DNA of 64,000 nucleotides from Chlorops oryzae (taxonomy: Eukaryota; Arthropoda; Insecta; Diptera; Chloropidae): contig CM035806.1 of assembly GCA_020466095.1 (NCBI GenBank), positions 7,223,251 to 7,287,250 of the forward strand, given 5' to 3'. Positions 11,348 through 23,422 of this stretch are shown piece by piece. The position numbers and the translations under genes are program-made. Under the pieces are notes generated by a model, which was given only the letters and a program-made list of their open reading frames with translations, was not told the DNA's origin and did not search any database. Numbering within the stretch: the stretch's first letter is position 1; each line of letters opens with the position of its first letter.

Positions 11348-12099
11348 AATAACATTGACTACCAAATGCCTACATTTGTTGCAGAAATTTTCGAATTTTC
11401 GTCTATTAAACATGGCCTCGAAGATTGTTCAGCCTTCTAGATGTTTGTCCTTTTTTTTTTTTTTTGTTTGGTCTGAAGATGGGCGTATGGTCGAAAACTC
11501 TCAACTGTGAGAGGTCCATCAAAGCCGAACAAAAGAACAACGTATTTTCTTACTCAATTTTTTTTTAGAAGAAATCAATTCACCGTAAAAAGACTGAAAT
11601 TTCCTTAGCGATTAAGTGCACCTTTGAGGGCCTGATCCAATTATTATTTTTTTTTCCTCTCTGGGCCGAACCAATATCTTCCGCCCCTATGATGGTACTA
11701 ATGGGTTACTGCTTTCGCATATCTTTAAGAAATGGCCGCTCCTGACAATGCCGCTCTCGACATTTGGCCGGCTTGCCACCCTCTAAATTGGGGCCTGCCT
11801 CCGTTCAAGGTTTTCACATTAATGCAAGAGAACAATCGGTAATAACGGCAAATTATTTTTATTTTTGTTTTCGATAGAAAAAGGACAAAATTGCTTTGAA
11901 ATTAATTTCGCCGCGGTCATTAGTTGATCTTTGTCGGTTCGTCAAAACAAATTGAACGTGCTGAGGCGAAGCCATTTTATAATGTGTGGGCTGGGGTAAT
12001 TGCCGTATTTTATTGACAACAATTTCAATGCCCGGATATTAGAGGCACACACAAACACACACACAACACACACACAAACACACAGAGAGTATAACTGAA
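11348..12099. other. No gene seen; GC-richer island and CA repeat
   Basis: Around 11660-11820 the DNA is GC-richer than its surroundings and looks single-copy, but no reading frame with splice signals convinced me. A CA-type microsatellite lies at 12048-12086. Confidence 0.5.
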
Positions 12100-12286
12100 T
12101 CATTGTCGCGCGATAAACGTTAAAAGCGAGAGAAGCGTCCGCTTGAAGCCGGGACCAAGAAGCAAGCAACCACACAGTAAGCCACCAGTTGTTCCATTCG
12201 CTTCGCAGAGAGACTTTCCAAATATATTTTCCCGTCTAACGCTTATTTTCAATCCCGTCTTGAACCGTTAGTCAATGAATTATGAG
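12100..12286 (+). CDS. Candidate 5' exon: leader plus ATG and four codons
   Basis: Speculative first exon of a plus-strand gene. A GC-richer, leader-like stretch runs to an ATG at 12275, followed by three more codons (Asn-Tyr-Glu) and then a good splice donor, GAG|GTAAGA, at 12287. The phase after the exon is 0. The next plus-strand exon candidate is at 16942. The left limit is arbitrary, as no TATA box or clear initiator was identified. Without transcript evidence this is a hypothesis only. Confidence 0.2.
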
Positions 12287-13208
12287 GTAAGATGGGCTTC
12301 AGGTTATTTACCACGATTATTCAAACGGTATTTTAGAATCGAAGGTGTTTTTTTTTATGAATTAAAATGGTTTGTTGCATTTGTGAAAATTGTGCATTTG
12401 TTATTTGTCAAGGTTATTATATTTTTTTTTATAAGTAAAGTGAACTCTCGAAAACTCGAACTAATTAAAACCAACCCTGTTCAAAGTTATCGAATTGTTT
12501 GAATTTCCGAACGTCGAGTGTTTTTCATAAAATATTGTATTTTAACCGATAATACGTTAAAATTTACCGATATGTGTTAACCCTTATCTAATAGCCTGAC
12601 GTTTTCTTTCGTTTTTTTTTTTTTTTTTTAGCTGAAATGAATTTTTCTTATAAAGTGGTGAGTCCTAGAGGTGCCAGTGAGCTAAAAATATGTGGCTTAA
12701 AAAATTTCGAAAAAAGTTAGTTTGAAACTTAATATTTTGTTCAAGTTAAAGGGTCACCAAATTTTGTTCGAGTTTTCGAATAGTCAATGGAGAAGAAAGT
12801 GTTTAAGTTATCGTGTGTTCGGGTTTAAGCGAGTTCACTGTATTATAATTGAATGATATTGTTAGTGAAATAAAGCTTGAACCGAATTATATTCGCACAA
12901 TTTGAGTGAGGATTTCCCTTAACCCATATTGAGCCGACAATATCAAATTGATTATTTTTCGACAAACCGAATAGCCGGCCCTTAATCGGTTAACGTGTTT
13001 TACAGTGAAAACTTGAAAAAACTCAACAACTTTTGAGGTACGTTAACTTTGCCCAATCGAATGTAAAATTTTAGTTTAACCCGAACTGGCCGTACTTTCG
13101 TCATTTACTTTTTTTTTGAACCTTTTTTCGAATATCGAATACCTAAGCCAAATATTTCGTTCGACTATAGTTTCATGTGAATAGACAGATTAACATTTTT
13201 AAATATAT
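12287..13208. other. No gene seen; AT-rich
   Basis: AT-rich DNA with poly-T tracts (12612-12630). TTAACCCTTA at 12578 and CCCTTAATCGGTTAA near 12980 may be remnants of the TTAACCC-ended element class, but the ends do not match well enough to call. Confidence 0.5.
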
Positions 13209-13209
13209 A

Positions 13210-13810
13210 CAGGGTGTCCCGTAGGTGAGTGCTTTTTTTTTACAGGGATGGTAGGGGATGTCACGACGAACAAAAAATCGTATGGGGAGGGGGGGGGGGG
13301 TCCAAAATGCACCCCTGAGGAGTTATAAGGGAAAGAAAGAAATTTGCAGTTGTTTCAGAAAAAAAATTGTCACGCCTCAACGTTTGTATCCAAGATAAAA
13401 ATTTTAATGCAGTTCGACAGAGAATTATCAGACCTTTCTAGGCGTATAAAATTGTCTTACACTTTATTGCAGCTTCAAGGGTATTTGAGCCTTCAAAGTC
13501 AAAATTTTAAAATTTTTTAAACATTTTTTGACTTTGAGAGCCATTTTGGTATGAAAAAGGTCCTATTAACACCCAAATTTTTTATTTTATTCAAAATGCT
13601 GGATCGATTTCCTTAAATTTGGTACCACATATGTCTAATAAATTTTTTGAAAATAAGATGAGAAAGTTAAATATCTAAATGAACATATTTTCAAAAAATA
13701 TAATAACTCCTCAGGGGTGCATTTTGGACCCCCTCCCATACGATTTTTTGTTCACAATTACCTTCTCTATCAACCCTATAGAGGAAAGCACTCAGCTACG
13801 GAACACCCTG
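13210..13810. mobile_element. Mariner-type MITE with long inverted repeats
   Basis: Ends CAGGGTGTCCCGTAGGTGAG and the complement of CAGGGTGTTCCGTAGCTGAG, flanked by TA within TATATA. Inner inverted segments also match: GGTCCAAAATGCACCCCTGAGG at left and its complement near 13710-13735. It is about 600 bp with no transposase. TA target and CAGGGTG ends fit the Tc1/mariner superfamily. Confidence 0.85.
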
Positions 13811-13811
13811 T

Positions 13812-14303
13812 AAATATATATATAACCCCACCCGTTTGAATTTTTTGCGAGTGATTTCAGTGTGCTGAACACGAACCTCACAAAAATTAGTTCGCTGTAT
13901 CCAGCCTCTACTGTATAATCTTTTATTTTTTAGAAGTTCGTTGTAAATTTTGAAGATTTTCAAGTAAATTTTAATTTACAATTTATTTTGACAATCAAAG
14001 ATTTAATTGCGTAGAAAATAATTTTGTAATTTCAGTCAACAAGCCTATTTCGTTGGGGCAGCATTTCAAGCCTATGCATGACCAGATCAGGTGAAACCCC
14101 CCAGACTGTAAAGCCGTGTTATTGAAATTGTTCATTAATTCTTATTTATTTTATTAGAAATCCTCTTTCTTATTTTTCTCATCCTCTCCATACAAATGCT
14201 TTTGGCGGGTCTTTTACGAGGCTTTCACTCACAAGATGGCAGAAATATCCATTTTGGAATTATAATTATGATTGAGATAAAAGTTTTCCTTTCAATATAT
14301 GTC

Positions 14304-14336
<33 letters not shown>

Positions 14337-14709
14337 CATGTTATATGAACGAAACAGCACAATTTCCATTGATTTCATTAGTTTACAAAATTTTTCTAAG
14401 GAGATCCTAATACAATTTGGCCTTGAGAACACGAAAAAAATTATTAAAAAAATATTTTTCGAATGATTTTTTTTTTTTTTTTATATTCAGCCTGATTTTA
14501 AACGATTATACCTTCCTTGGGAATTTTTTGCTTAGAAATTCTTCTCCACTTTGCGACCTTTATATTCACTTCCCAGAGGCCAAAATGCTCAAAACAGAAA
14601 CAATGAGCCATAACACATTTCGTAGGCTGTAGGCGGTAATGCATACGACCTCATATACCATCCTAGTATACTTTTTTTCGATCGTGGCCGTTTTGTAGAG
14701 TGAACGTCG
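13812..14709. other. No gene seen; TA microsatellite
   Basis: AT-rich, with a TA/TATG tract at 14304-14338 and a poly-T at 14468-14483. From about 14610 the DNA matches sequence at 27540-27600 and 30650-30760 (GTAGGCGGTAATGCAT and CATATACCATCCTAGTATAC), the flank of the 43-bp minisatellite family. Confidence 0.6.
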
Positions 14710-15320
14710 TAGGCATCACATAAATTAAGCTATAGGTGGGCAGTTCACCTACAATCTCATACACTTTGTAAGCTATTGGTGGGCAGTTAACCTACAATCT
14801 CATACATTTTGTAAGCTATAGGTGGGCAGTTCACCTACAATCTCATACACTTTGTAAGCTATTGGTAGGCAGTTCGCCTACGATCTCGTATACTTTGTAA
14901 GCTATTGGTGGGCAGTTCGACTACAATCTCGTATACTTTGTAAGCTATTGGTGGGCAGGTCGCCTACAATCTCGTATACTTTGTAAGCTATTGGTGGGCA
15001 GTTCGCCTACAATCTCGTATACTTTGTAAGCTATTGGTGCAGTTCCCTACAATCTCGTATACTTTGTAAGCTATTGGTAGCAGTAACCTACAATCTATAC
15101 TTTGTAAGCTATTGGTGGGCAGTTCGCCTACAATCTCGTATACTTTGTAAGCTATTGGTGGGCAGTTCCCTACAACTCGTATACTTTGTAAGCATTGGTA
15201 GCAGTTCACTAATCTCGTATACTTTGTAAGCTATTGGTGGGCAGTTCGACCTACAATCTGATACACTTTGTAAGCTATTGGTGGCAGTTCGCCTACAATC
15301 TCGTATACTTTGTAAGGGGT
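14710..15320. repeat. 43-bp minisatellite, about 14 copies
   Basis: Tandem copies of a 43-bp unit containing GGGCAGTTCGCCTACAATCT and ACTTTGTAAGCTATTGGT. Several units have small deletions (15036-15110, 15170-15215). The same unit occurs singly or in pairs at 26580-26625, 27376-27445 and 30790-30910, always next to the same flanking sequence, so the minisatellite belongs to a dispersed element. Confidence 0.93.
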
Positions 15321-16941
15321 AGGCAGTTGGCCTACTTGCCTCTCAGCACTTTTTAGATAAGAAATATTCTGTAGGGACAAATTCCCTACGAATGTTAGAA
15401 TCAGCTTATTAATTTAAAAATTCAATAAAAACTCATTTTTTAGGGGGTATTTAGACTTGTTGGCAGTAGCTCACATGCATTTATTGAATTTGAAATATTT
15501 CTTCAAATGAAAGGAAATATTATTCCTCGAAACTTTTTGTTAAATAACTTTTAATGATCGGTCAAGAAAATAAATTCTTAGACCTTTAAACTACAACAAA
15601 TCATTTTTAAGAAAATTGCTAAATTTTCCTTTCATCGGCATCTAAGAACTCGATTGCAAGTAGATATAATTTCTTTTGAATTGAATTTTGTTTAAAGCTT
15701 GTTCATTATCTCTCAAAATGAAAGAATTATTTTTAAAATCTTGCTATTGTTATAAGTTATAATTTTATAATGAGGGAGTCAAGGAATGTAACATAAATTC
15801 TTAAGCCTTCAAATATCAACTATTTTAATTTCATTGCTTATTTTCTTACACTCATATAAAAAATCTCTTCAACAAAGAATTTCTCAAACGTTATTTTCGT
15901 GTTTAATAGACCAAAGTCGATGGGCGAAATTGCATTGAGATCTCTTGAGAAATGCAAAAACAATTATTTTGTAAACTGGTGTTATATGTTATATGTTATA
16001 TGTTAGTCGATGCGATGCGATGCGATACGAACAAAGGTATGTACATACAATTTTGCTTCAAATATTTTCAAATATTTTTCATGAATGCTTGTTAATGACT
16101 ACTTAGTAAATAATTCAGTTAGGTTTATTGAGTACAGAGCATTTAAGGGAATGAATTTAGGCTTTAATTTGTAGTATCAATTTTTTTTTTTTGGTTTTGT
16201 ACTCACGCGATAGTTCGAGTTCCGTGTCGACTCTGGTATTAGCGCGACGTGTAAAGACACTGCGTAAAAGTCGCGCAGTTTCAGTGAATCTGGAAATTGT
16301 GATTCATTGCAGATAATGAGGATCAAAAGGGGACAATAAAAGAAGCAATCAAATTTGAAAAGGGCACGAACATTCCACGATCAATTTTAATCGTAACCGT
16401 CAGTCGGGGTTTTTTTTTAAATTATTTTTTTTTTTTTTTGTTTTGTGAAAAAGTTTAGAGCTTTTTGAAAATATTTCTTAATTTTGAATCGTTTTATTTT
16501 TTATTTTTTTATTTTTTTTTTATTTGGTAATCCATCACTGAATACTATTTAAGTAGTTAAAGTAAGTTAAAGCAGCTACATAAATTGTTATTGCTAATAA
16601 TTGGTAATTTCGACATACAGTGTCCAAAAAAAAAAGAGAGAATTAATGAGCATAATCAACTCAGGTAGATGGCATGCAAAAGACACACATGAACACAATA
16701 ATTGAGTCTTCGATTCAAGCAATGATAAATATTACATGATTTCGATAATAATAACAATAAAAAAAAAGACGTACTTTGTTTGTTAGCTTTGAGACAAGTA
16801 AATTAGTGATTACTTTAATGGAAAACATGCGAGCGTATGTATATGTATACATATGTTTGTATTATGTTGTGTCCCAGTTCCCGTGGAATTGCTTTTTCCC
16901 CAATTTTTAATTCGAAAAAATTCTTTTCCTGTTCGTTTCAG
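15321..16941. other. No gene called; dispersed repeat and GC island
   Basis: 15480-15990 resembles 39480-39850 and 46740-46930 (GATCGGTCAAGAAAAT; a block with AGATCT beside CCCATGGACTTTGG-like sequence), so it is a copy of a dispersed SINE-like repeat. A small GC-rich island at 16203-16310 contains a good minus-strand donor (CGC|GTGAGT) but no readable exon. Poly-T tracts lie at 16180 and 16410-16440. Confidence 0.55.
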
Positions 16942-17020
16942 ACCACCAAAGCGAAATGTGCCGCCTTTGGTGATATTCAACGATGTGGGCGTGAGGAATG
17001 TGCCCACAGTCACACTACAC
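16942..17020 (+). CDS. Candidate internal exon with CCCH-like zinc finger
   Basis: A strong plus-strand acceptor (CCTGTTCGTTTCAG) precedes a GC-rich segment. In frame 0, which is compatible with the donor at 12287, it reads Cys-x8-Cys-x4-Cys-x3-His, matching the spacing of CCCH zinc fingers. A donor could be CAC|GTAATT at 17021 (phase 1). A second frame without stops ending at the donor ATAG|GTAAAT (17050) is an alternative, so the reading frame is undecided. I find no further exon of this gene in the window. Low confidence. Confidence 0.22.
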
Positions 17021-17194
17021 GTAATTGTATATGTATGTACAATTAATAGGTAAATGGAGTTTTAGTGGAAAAAAATCGTTGTTTAGTGACTTAGAAATAG
17101 AGTCGATTGATTACATTTCATCCAATTCAACGGAATGCAAAAAAAAAAAAAACGAGAGTGAAAACTATCAACATGGACCCCATAATTTATCAGC

Positions 17195-17605
17195 CCTATT
17201 CTAAATGAATATTCCCCGGGAGTTTTTTGTCTAAGCGTCAATGTTCATAACCAGGGCTCGGATTTTAATGACTTTTATAAATTTAAAGCATACTTTATGG
17301 AGCAAAAATATTTTCGTACCAGCATTTTGCGAATAAGTTAAGCGAAGTTGAACTTCAAATCGCTTTTTTAATTTCAAAAAAATTCATTTTGAAGTTAAAA
17401 ATCGATTTGAATCCTAATTTTAGGTGAGATGAACAAAATTTGTGCTCCATAAAGTATGCTTTAAAACTAAAAAAGTCAACAAAATCCGAGCCCTATTCAT
17501 AACACTTGGTTCCTTTGTATTCTTTTCCCAGTGTGCTTAGAAAGGCAGATTTTTTTTTGATACCCGCACGGAAAAGCTCCCGGGGAATATTTAGAATGAG
17601 GCTCT
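17195..17605. mobile_element. TIR element with ATTCCCCGGGAG ends, host of a nested MITE
   Basis: Inverted ends ATTCTAAATGAATATTCCCC and the complement of ATTCTAAATATTCCCCGGGAG. The middle is interrupted by the hAT-type MITE at 17252-17495. No duplication could be defined with certainty, so the superfamily is open. Confidence 0.65.
17252..17495. mobile_element. hAT-type palindromic MITE gamma, copy 1
   Basis: 244-bp element with ends CAGGGCTCGG and CCGAGCCCTA, flanked by an exact 8-bp duplication TTCATAAC (17244-17251 and 17496-17503). Most of its length is an imperfect palindrome. It contains AAAGCATACTTTATGGAG at the left and its complement at the right. Confidence 0.93.
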
Positions 17606-17619
17606 TTATATATGTTTTA

Positions 17620-17850
17620 TTAAGATGTATCGATTTGTTAACCTTCTATTCCACTAGCAGAACATTATTCTATGGCCCATAATTAATAATCATGCTGACG
17701 AAACCACAGATCAAATGTAAATTTCAATTCTGCGCTTTTGTTGACAACGGTTTTCCATGCCATATTCGAGTTATTTCTGCTGTCATTGTTGGTGGGTCCA
17801 TCTCAAAGAGCAGAAAACCAATCACTTCTCTCTCTCTCTCTCTCTCTTCT

Positions 17851-17946
<96 letters not shown>

Positions 17947-18016
17947 TCTCTCTCTCTCTCTCTTCTCTCTCTCTCTTCTCTCTTCTCTCTCTCTCTTCTC
18001 TCTCTCTCTTCTCTCT

Positions 18017-18077
<61 letters not shown>

Positions 18078-18381
18078 CTTCTATCTCATAACTTCATTGA
18101 ATAAATCTTCTTAATCTTCTCTATTTCTATATCAACATATTTCATGAAAATTCAATTTAAAAACCTTTTCCAAAACCATTTTACGGCACGCTCAATTTCA
18201 TGTTTTCTGTAATAATTTGTAGCATGCTTCTAGGCATATTTAAGATGGAATTTATTTAAAAAAAAATCGATTTTGGTCAATGGTTCCCCGGGCATTCCAT
18301 CTCAAAGAAAATCGTAGAATTTCGTTTTACTAGTGGAATTATCAGTTTTCTTTTTTGACGAACAAATCGATCCACCTTGGT
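17620..18381. mobile_element. TIR element zeta, copy 1 (carries CT array)
   Basis: Starts TTAAGATGTATCGATTTGTT and ends with the inverted form (AACAAATCGATCCACCTTGG). It shares internal blocks with 34966-35932 and 43050-44100 (CACGCTCAATTTCATGT, AATAATTTGTAGCATGCTTC, TTCCCCGGGCATTCCATCTC). A CT microsatellite has expanded inside this copy. Confidence 0.75.
17827..18072. repeat. CT/GA microsatellite array
   Basis: About 245 bp of CT dinucleotides with TTCTCT interruptions. It creates overlapping Ser/Leu open frames that are artefacts. Confidence 0.97.
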
Positions 18382-18752
18382 ATATCTAATCGCATAATAT
18401 AAATTAATACATATTCTTTTGATCATTTTTATTCTACGATTGCAAGCTTTTTGGGTGCAAAATTTTATCGAGATCGAGAATGGATCAGAGCTTTCAACTA
18501 CTGCTGTGAAAAAACATTGGACTTTTCCGATGAATTTGGGAGAACTTTTTTTCTAGATGCACTAAGGGAGAGTAAGGAACCCAGTTATGTGAATTGAAAT
18601 ATTATTGAAAACACTACACAATCTAAAGGAGAATTTTTTTTTTTTTTGTGGTGCACCGACTTATTTTTTATACAAGTAGGTATTCTTTTTAACCTTCTCT
18701 TGCGAACAAAGTTTAATGGCAGTTAAAATGAGTGTTTTCCTGGAGCCTTACT

Positions 18753-18944
18753 CTGTATTGCGATGCGATTGCTTATTTCGAGTCGCAATTGGAACGGCTG
18801 TTTGCACTTATATCCTTTTTCCGATTAATTGTTGTATGTTGGAAATGCATTTCCGAACCTTTCAGTTCAATTTTACGAATGCAAAACTATAACAAAAACC
18901 CGTTCCAATTGCGACTCGAAATAAGCAATCGCATCGCAATACAG
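18753..18944. mobile_element. Short MITE with near-perfect 45-bp inverted repeats
   Basis: Ends CTGTATTGCGATGCGATTGC and the exact complement at right (GCAATCGCATCGCAATACAG). The arms stay matched for about 45 bp, to GCAATTGGAACGG. It is about 190 bp in total and has no coding capacity. Confidence 0.88.
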
Positions 18945-19616
18945 ATTAGGGCCCCTGTTCACGTTTGCGGTTAACGCATTGCATTTCGTGGTTTTTACTT
19001 ACACCGTATGATCGATCCCAGAGCTTGCATTGTACTGCACCTTAAAAATTTAATTTTTATATTGTAATTTGAATTTATGAAATTTACAAAAAGCGATATT
19101 TTTTTGCTTTTCAATTTGGTTTACATTACATACATACTTACAGCAATGTTCAGAACAGAAAACAGAAAACAAAAAATATTATAATAATAATCCCATAAAC
19201 AGCGAAAAAAATAATAAACAAAAACACAAACATGCAACAATGAGAAAAAAAAAAAAAAAAACGGGTACAAGAATATTTAAGCAACGTCATATTAAAGTTT
19301 TTTTTTTTTTTTTTGAAATTCAAAATTTTAATTATTTAATCAAAATAAAATAAAATCAATCGATTTAACTTTATGCACTGAAAACTGATATAGAGCTTCA
19401 ATTGTCCTTATTGGTGGTTGTCTTTACGAATTAAGCTTGATTATTTTGGTTTTCAAGAGCGCTCATATATTATCCTTATTTCTGGGGCAATAGAAAATAT
19501 TTAAATTGAACACCTAGATGTATGCTTTTGAAAATTAAAAAAAATAATAATTTATATATATATTTTTTATAGCATTAAGATGATTCAAACAACTCCTTAA
19601 ATCCTTGCTTAATATG

Positions 19617-19857
19617 CAGGTCTCGGATATATATGCATTTAAAAATTTAAAGCATACTTTATGGAGTAAAAAATTTTTTTCAACTCACATAAAGTTAAGA
19701 TTCAAATAGATTTTTAACTTCAATAAGAATTTTATGAAGGTAGAAAAGCCGTTTGAAGTTCAATTTCACTAAACTTATTCGCAAAATGTTGGTAAGAAAA
19801 GTTTTTCCCCCATAAAGTATGCTTTAAATTTATAAATGCATATATATCCGAGCCCTG
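19617..19857. mobile_element. hAT-type palindromic MITE gamma, copy 2
   Basis: 241 bp with ends CAGGTCTCGG and CCGAGCCCTG, and an exact 8-bp duplication TTAATATG (19609-19616 and 19858-19865). Confidence 0.93.
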
Positions 19858-19871
19858 TTAATATGTTCTTA

Positions 19872-20277
19872 AGCCTGAAATCGACTAAAGAGTTTTTCTA
19901 CATAGAGAAAATAGTGCACAGTTCAGAGAATTTACCTTTGTTGTGTACGCTAAAGACTGCCTCCTTAATTCTTCAGCTCTACTTGGAGCTGTCGTCGACA
20001 TATTTAGAGTAGAGCTCTTCTATGAACTCCACGACTGCTTAATTGGCAGAAGAAGGTTTTACTCTACGACTCTACAGTAGAGAAAAAACCCTTTTGCAGT
20101 GTTTAAAGTCGTGGAGCACACAGTAGAGCTCTACTCTTAATACGATGACGACAGCTCCACGTAGAGCTGAAGAATTAAGGAGGCAGTCTTCAGCGTACAC
20201 AACACAACAAAGGTAAATTCTCTGCACTCTGAACAATTTTTTTCTACGCAGAAAAACTCTATAGTCGATTTCAGGCT
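19872..20277. mobile_element. Fold-back palindromic MITE, 3-bp TTA duplication
   Basis: Ends AGCCTGAAATCGACT and AGTCGATTTCAGGCT, flanked by TTA on each side, a 3-bp duplication of the kind made by PIF/Harbinger elements. The arms of about 190 bp carry GAGCTCTACT and GTCGTGGAG motifs in inverted copies. The 72-codon minus-strand frame at 20072 is palindrome read-through. Confidence 0.85.
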
Positions 20278-20903
20278 TTAAAAAACGCAAAGTTCGAAGG
20301 ACGAACAGATATTTGACAACAAGAAATTTTCTTAATATTTATAAGCATGCTTTTAGGTGCTGAATTTAAATATTTTCTGTTGCTCTACTTATTTCATAAA
20401 ATGTTATTTATTATTTATTTTAAAATTAACACGAGCACGAACGAACTTGTATAGGATAGGACCCTCCGATGGGTGTCCTAATGAATCGCTTTCTTGTTGT
20501 TCCAATCGGATTATTATGAGACCATGGTGAACACAAATATATTTCAGTTCAATATCGAACTATTTATGTAAGCAAATAACGATAAAACGCTAGAATATCA
20601 ATTGACGGTCGCCTCAAAAAATATTCTTTCTTTATTGAGACAATTGAATATTATTGTAGGTATCTTTGTTATTTTAGAACAATTTTTTTTTTTTTTTTAT
20701 TATTTTAATCATCAAAATTATTGCATAGGATAACTACATACACATATATTTGCAGGATTTCAAGTAAAGAGAAATTCTGAATTCTTATCGGGCTTAAAGC
20801 TTGAATAAAAATCATCTGGTAAATCAACTTGTCCGGAGCTTAAAATTTGCGAATTTTATTTGAAACCCAGAAAACCAAGAATTTCAAGATTTAACTTGTC
20901 TTA

Positions 20904-21360
20904 TAGGGCATTTACATATACGTTTTAGCGCTACTCGTTTAAGCTAAAACGACTAAGTCAAAACGGGGTGTTTACATATGCACATGTCGTTTTGTCATTT
21001 TGTAATTATCTTTTGTTTGCTTAACACGTGAAATATGAGTGAATATTGTTATTTAGATAAGAAGCAATTATTGAAATTGTGTTCGTTTTCTACATTGGTT
21101 GTGGAAACAACCTCACAATTTTTCAATTAGAAATTTCAATTACCATATGTTTTGCATTTTTATAGTGATGACACTCAGATTTCGATATTTTTAGCAGTTA
21201 TAAGCAGGATTTATCTTATTTAGATACTTGTTTTAAATTAAAACAGGAAAGTTTCTCGTTTTAGTTTTGTACGATAAAACGGGAAAAATCTAAGTTGTTT
21301 TAGTGCTAAAACGGGCAAAGTTTATAAAACGCGAATATAATGGCATATGTAAACGGCCTA
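20904..21360. mobile_element. TIR element with TTTACATAT ends
   Basis: Inverted ends TAGGGCATTTACATAT and, complemented, TAGGCCGTTTACATAT. The interior has several AAAACGGG and GCTAAAACG motifs. About 457 bp, with no coding region. Confidence 0.8.
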
Positions 21361-22142
21361 TTAGATTGTTACCAAATTTTTCCCGTTTGCGTATGGTGGT
21401 AAGCCAATTTGAGTAACAATCTCTTTGAAATATTGTATTGTCCTGAGTTTGTAATTATTATTTTTTTTTTTTTTTTAAATCTATATTCCTGAGTAAGCAA
21501 GTGAAATTTGCTTTGATGAAAGCCAAATCAGGACTTGGAGATTGGTGTTCATTAATATCGATAGCGCTTAAATTAGATTGTTGAATGTTTAATGGACAGC
21601 TACGATTAAGATATATTGACAGAAAACATCAAAAATGGCTAGGTAAGTTTGATTACTTCTCCAAGGGGCCACAAATATATACACCTACATATTTAAATTA
21701 AATTTTAATTGAAATAAATAAATTTTGTGGCCCTAGTGAAAAAAAAAAAATGTATGAAATTTGTTCCTACTGATCGCATTAACGCTTCATTTTACATTGG
21801 AAATTATCAAATCGAATGGATTAGATAAGAAAAATGTTATCAAAAACAAAAGTGTTTACTTTTTTGTATTTATTTTTTTTTATTGATAAATGGATTTAAA
21901 AAAGACTCTTCAAGCATTGTGATTGGAAGTTCACTCTGAAGTCTTTGGCCTTACACAATAATAAGGGCCTAAGAAGATTGAAATGTCATTGAATAAACCT
22001 TAACATATATTCAATATGGAAGAAAATAAATGGTGTACTTATGTATATAGTACTTATATATTCAATATGGAATGCATGGTATTCTGAAAAAAAATTTCAT
22101 CGAATTGGACAGCCTCGGACTGAGTCACTGAGTTTCTAACTA
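21361..22142. other. No gene seen; AT-rich
   Basis: AT-rich DNA with poly-T at 21461-21476. No splice-flanked frame or repeat family was recognised. Confidence 0.5.
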
Positions 22143-22690
22143 AAGCCAGAATTCCAATAGCGCAGGAGCTGCGTAACGTGAATTCCTGCAAACATTCAAC
22201 ACATGAAAACATATGGAAGCACGTTCAATCAATTTCCTGCATGCTCACGCACACGCACACGCACGAGTTCGAAAAATTGAATATTTCCTGCGCGTGAGCT
22301 ACATGACAGCTGAGTATAACAGTTGAAAAAAGGAATATAACAGTGTTGTAGAAACTATTGAGTACTTTTTTAAGATACTTGGTACTACGGTGGCATTCTT
22401 TTCTTGCTCAATCAAGTAATATGCATTACATTTTATTTTATTTTAAGCTTCGATGTCTATATTTATGATTTCTATTATTTATTTGTTAAGTAAAAAGGGA
22501 ATATTACATTCCGTTCATAGAAAATAAGACGAGTACAAGAGTAGCTAAAAAATGTACTGAGTAAGGTTAATATTCAAAAGCGCAGCAATGACATGCTCAT
22601 GCATACGCATTATTGAAAACTGCATTTTTCCTGCACCTCCTGCAGCAGGAATTTTCCTGCAGCTCCTGCGCTATTGGAATTCCCGCTTAA
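22143..22690. mobile_element. TIR element ending in GAATTCCAATAGCGCAGGAG
   Basis: Left end AAGCCAGAATTCCAATAGCG and right end the complement of TTAAGCGGGAATTCCAATAG. The interior shares GCTTCCATATG-type and TTCCTGCAAACATTC-type sequence, in inverse, with the DNA at 44130-44330. The family-beta MITE at 22691 has inserted at the TTAA of its right terminus. Confidence 0.75.
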
Positions 22691-23422
22691 GGGGACCTTC
22701 TGGTCTAGAATTTTTTGAAAATTGATTTTTTTTTTTTTTTATATATTTCGGAAGAATAGACTTTTAAGAATATGCTGGCAAAGTTTCGTGAAGATATTGA
22801 CAATATTTGTTTTGCTACAGCCTTTTTAGAAGGTGGAGACAGCAGGCAGCGCGCTTGATCAAAGCAACTTTGAACGCGTTTATCTCAAAACCACTTTTTT
22901 TGACCTGGTGTGAATGAAAACAAAAAAACCATCGAACCGATTTGTCTGGAATTTTTATATATTATTCATAACATCAATGGCTATGGCCCGAACTAGAATC
23001 GAATTTTTATTTCAAGAACTTCATATTTTTTCATCAAAAAATGGTCAAAAAAAGGGGAGTTTTTGATGGTTGAAATAAAAAATTGCGCCATTTTGTCAAT
23101 TAAAAAAAAAATTTTTTTATTCTAGTTCCTGCCATAGCTGCATTCATTCTGATTAATAACATATTTTTGTTTTTTTTTTCCGATTACCAGAACTGCCAAA
23201 ATCTTTCACACCACGGAGGTACTTTTTCAAAGAGGGTCCACTTGAACGCCATTTTTAAAATACAAAAAAAAAAAAAAAAATTACAACAACATTTTTTATT
23301 TTTTGTCAATAAAAAATATAATAAGCCTGCATACTTAGAAAATCGTTTTTTATTTGGCTTAATACCAAAAAAAAAATCATGAAAATACCCTAAATTTTCG
23401 TGCTCTAGACCAGAAGGTCCCC
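22691..23422 (+). mobile_element. MITE family beta, copy 1 (TTAA target)
   Basis: 732 bp, ends GGGGACCTTCTGGTCTAGA and its complement, flanked by TTAA (22687-22690 and 23423-23426). The internal block AACGCGTTTATCTC next to AAACCAC is shared with family alpha at the same relative position, so the two are sister families. Confidence 0.9.

Noticed and set aside
17692..18114. Ser/Leu-rich open frames
   Set aside because: CT microsatellite read in three frames.
23167..23382. 71-codon frame, recurring at 50416
   Set aside because: Part of the family-beta MITE; not maintained between copies.
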